Shown here in pieces: positions 12,564-13,473 of a stretch of 13,473 nucleotides of DNA. The notes beneath the pieces are model-generated. The model was not told the DNA's origin and ran no database searches. It saw nothing but the letters and a program-made list of their open reading frames with translations. The position numbers and the translations under genes are program-made. The number at the start of each line of letters is the position of its first letter. Within the stretch, counting starts at the first letter, position 1. This DNA comes from Candidatus Njordarchaeota archaeon (GTDB lineage Archaea; Thermoproteota; JANJXX01; Panguiarchaeales; Panguiarchaeaceae), in assembly GCA_029855985.1 (NCBI GenBank), contig JAGSHR010000296.1, forward strand, positions 1 through 13,473, read 5' to 3'.

Positions 12564-13473
12564 ATGGACCTTAAAAATAGAGACTTTCTATGTCTAAAAG
12601 ACTTCACACAAGATGAATTGAGGTTCATTCTTGATTTAGCCCACGACCTAAAGAGAAAAAAGAAGATCGGGGAACCACACAAAATTCACAATGGAAAATA
12701 TGCTGCCCTAATATTCGAGAAGCACAGCACAAGGACAAGAGTATCGCTAGAGGTGGCATTATCCGATCTGGGAATTAAACCTCTATACTTGTCTAAAGAT
12801 CAACTACAATTAGCAAGAGGCGAGCCGATAAAGGACACTGCTAGAGTCCTAGAGAGATACGTGGATATAATAATCGCTAGAGTTTACAAACACTCAACAT
12901 TAGAAGAACTCGCAAAATGGGCAAAGATCCCAGTTGTGAACGCTTTAAGCGACTTCTCGCATCCACTTCAAATCGTTGGAGACCTCTTAACCATAGAAGA
13001 AAAAATCGGACTAGAAGACATAACAATAGCATTTATAGGGGACGGAGACAACAACGTAGCTCACTCACTCATTTATGGGGCGGCAATAATGGGCATAAAC
13101 ATAAACATAGGAGCACCAAAACAATTCTTCCCCAACAAGGATCTACTAGAAGACGCAAGGAAAATAGCAGAGAGAACAGGAGCAAAAATACAAGTAACTG
13201 AAGATCCCGTACAAGCTGTAAAAGATGTAAACGTCGTTTACACGGATGTATGGGTGAGCATGGGGCAAGAAAAAGAACAACAAGAAAGAATCAAACTCTT
13301 CGAGCCATACAGAATAACAAGCGATCTAGTATCACACGCAGCCCCAGACTACCTCTTCATGCATTGCCTCCCAAGACACGACGAGGTGACAGACGAAGTA
13401 TTCGAGAGCAAAAACAGTGTAGTATGGGACCAGGCAGAAAACAGATTGCACTCAGGTAAAGCAGTGATAGCAG
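12564..13473 (+). CDS. argF: Ornithine carbamoyltransferase, 3' end outside window
   Basis: Converts ornithine and carbamoyl phosphate to citrulline in arginine biosynthesis; cytosolic, usually a trimer or multiple of trimers. The frame is open to the window end (303 residues seen; family near 310), so only a few residues are missing. Carbamoyl-phosphate-binding STRTR is at residues 55-59 and HPLQ at 133-136. The ornithine-binding side shows DVWVSMGQE (228-236; the SMG loop separates OTC from aspartate carbamoyltransferase) and MHCLP (266-270), followed by AENR (291-294). NNVAHSL (163-169) also fits OTC. The ATG at 12564 is preceded by GAGGTG (12552-12557), which lies inside the end of the TPR-like gene two bases upstream. 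This is a strong call; HPLQ instead of the commoner HPCQ is a minor variant. Confidence 0.93.
   Translation, partial: MDLKNRDFLCLKDFTQDELRFILDLAHDLKRKKKIGEPHKIHNGKYAALIFEKHSTRTRVSLEVALSDLGIKPLYLSKDQLQLARGEPIKDTARVLERYVDIIIARVYKHSTLEELAKWAKIPVVNALSDFSHPLQIVGDLLTIEEKIGLEDITIAFIGDGDNNVAHSLIYGAAIMGININIGAPKQFFPNKDLLEDARKIAERTGAKIQVTEDPVQAVKDVNVVYTDVWVSMGQEKEQQERIKLFEPYRITSDLVSHAAPDYLFMHCLPRHDEVTDEVFESKNSVVWDQAENRLHSGKAVIA

Noticed and set aside
12917..13459. Two plus-strand Arg-rich frames inside argF
   Set aside because: They are out-of-frame shadows of the ornithine carbamoyltransferase gene; their Arg/Asn/Thr-rich sequence shows no domain pattern.
1..13473. CRISPR arrays, tRNA or rRNA genes, insertion sequences or prophage genes
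   Set aside because: No regularly spaced repeats, cloverleaf-like segments, transposase or integrase motifs or terminal inverted repeats were seen by eye on either strand; short or divergent RNA genes could still be missed.

Overview
The window is archaeal chromosomal DNA. It carries the archaeal forms of ribosomal proteins L30e, S12, S7, L3, L4, L23 and S9, an archaeal NusA-like KH protein and the RNA polymerase subunit Rpo7. Promoter candidates are TATA-type, and most genes have a GGTG or GAGGTG ribosome-binding motif 6-9 bases before the start. The DNA is AT-rich and arginine is mostly AGA/AGG, which fits a thermophile. A short Roadblock/LC7-like protein and the disrupted ribosomal clusters would suit a TACK or Asgard-type archaeon, but the sequence alone does not fix the lineage.

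Layout: (1) 1-1945, the end of an RNA polymerase/str-type cluster: L30e (partial), NusA-like, S12 and S7, closed by a clear hairpin plus T-run. EF-1A and S10, which often follow S7 in archaea, are absent. (2) 2005-3183, a two-gene unit: a GalT/HIT-fold protein that keeps its structural zinc ligands but has lost the catalytic histidine, and a short Roadblock-like protein. (3) 3203-4269, minus strand: a 48-residue single-span membrane peptide followed by a NapH-type membrane iron-sulfur protein. (4) 4504-5514, an unrecognised 336-residue protein with a possible N-terminal HTH. (5) 5746-7945, L3-L4-L23, stopping before the expected L2. (6) 8106-9644, a THUMP-domain protein with an eroded methyltransferase domain, then S9. 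(7) 9647-9925, minus strand: a small winged-helix protein convergent with S9. (8) 10066-10590, a PRC-barrel-like protein with a Glu-rich linker and an amphipathic C-terminal helix. (9) 10776-13473, Rpo7, a TPR-like helical protein and ornithine carbamoyltransferase (cut by the window end), closely packed as one likely operon.

Most of the window is translation and transcription machinery. The most interesting content is the set of apparent pseudo-enzymes beside it: a GalT-like protein with Gln at the nucleophile position next to a Roadblock protein, and a THUMP/Rossmann protein without its SAM loop or NPPY motif next to S9. The NusA-like protein also has degraded KH GxxG loops. These look like catalytic folds reused for binding or scaffolding. 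No mobile element, CRISPR array, tRNA or rRNA was seen. No stretch over 300 bases lacks a gene; the longest gaps are 4270-4503 and 5515-5745.

Several starts were moved to agree with ribosome-binding sites (NusA-like 221, S12 782, NapH-type 4102, unknown protein 4504, L3 5746, S9 9201). Two genes probably start with TTG (8106 and 10776).
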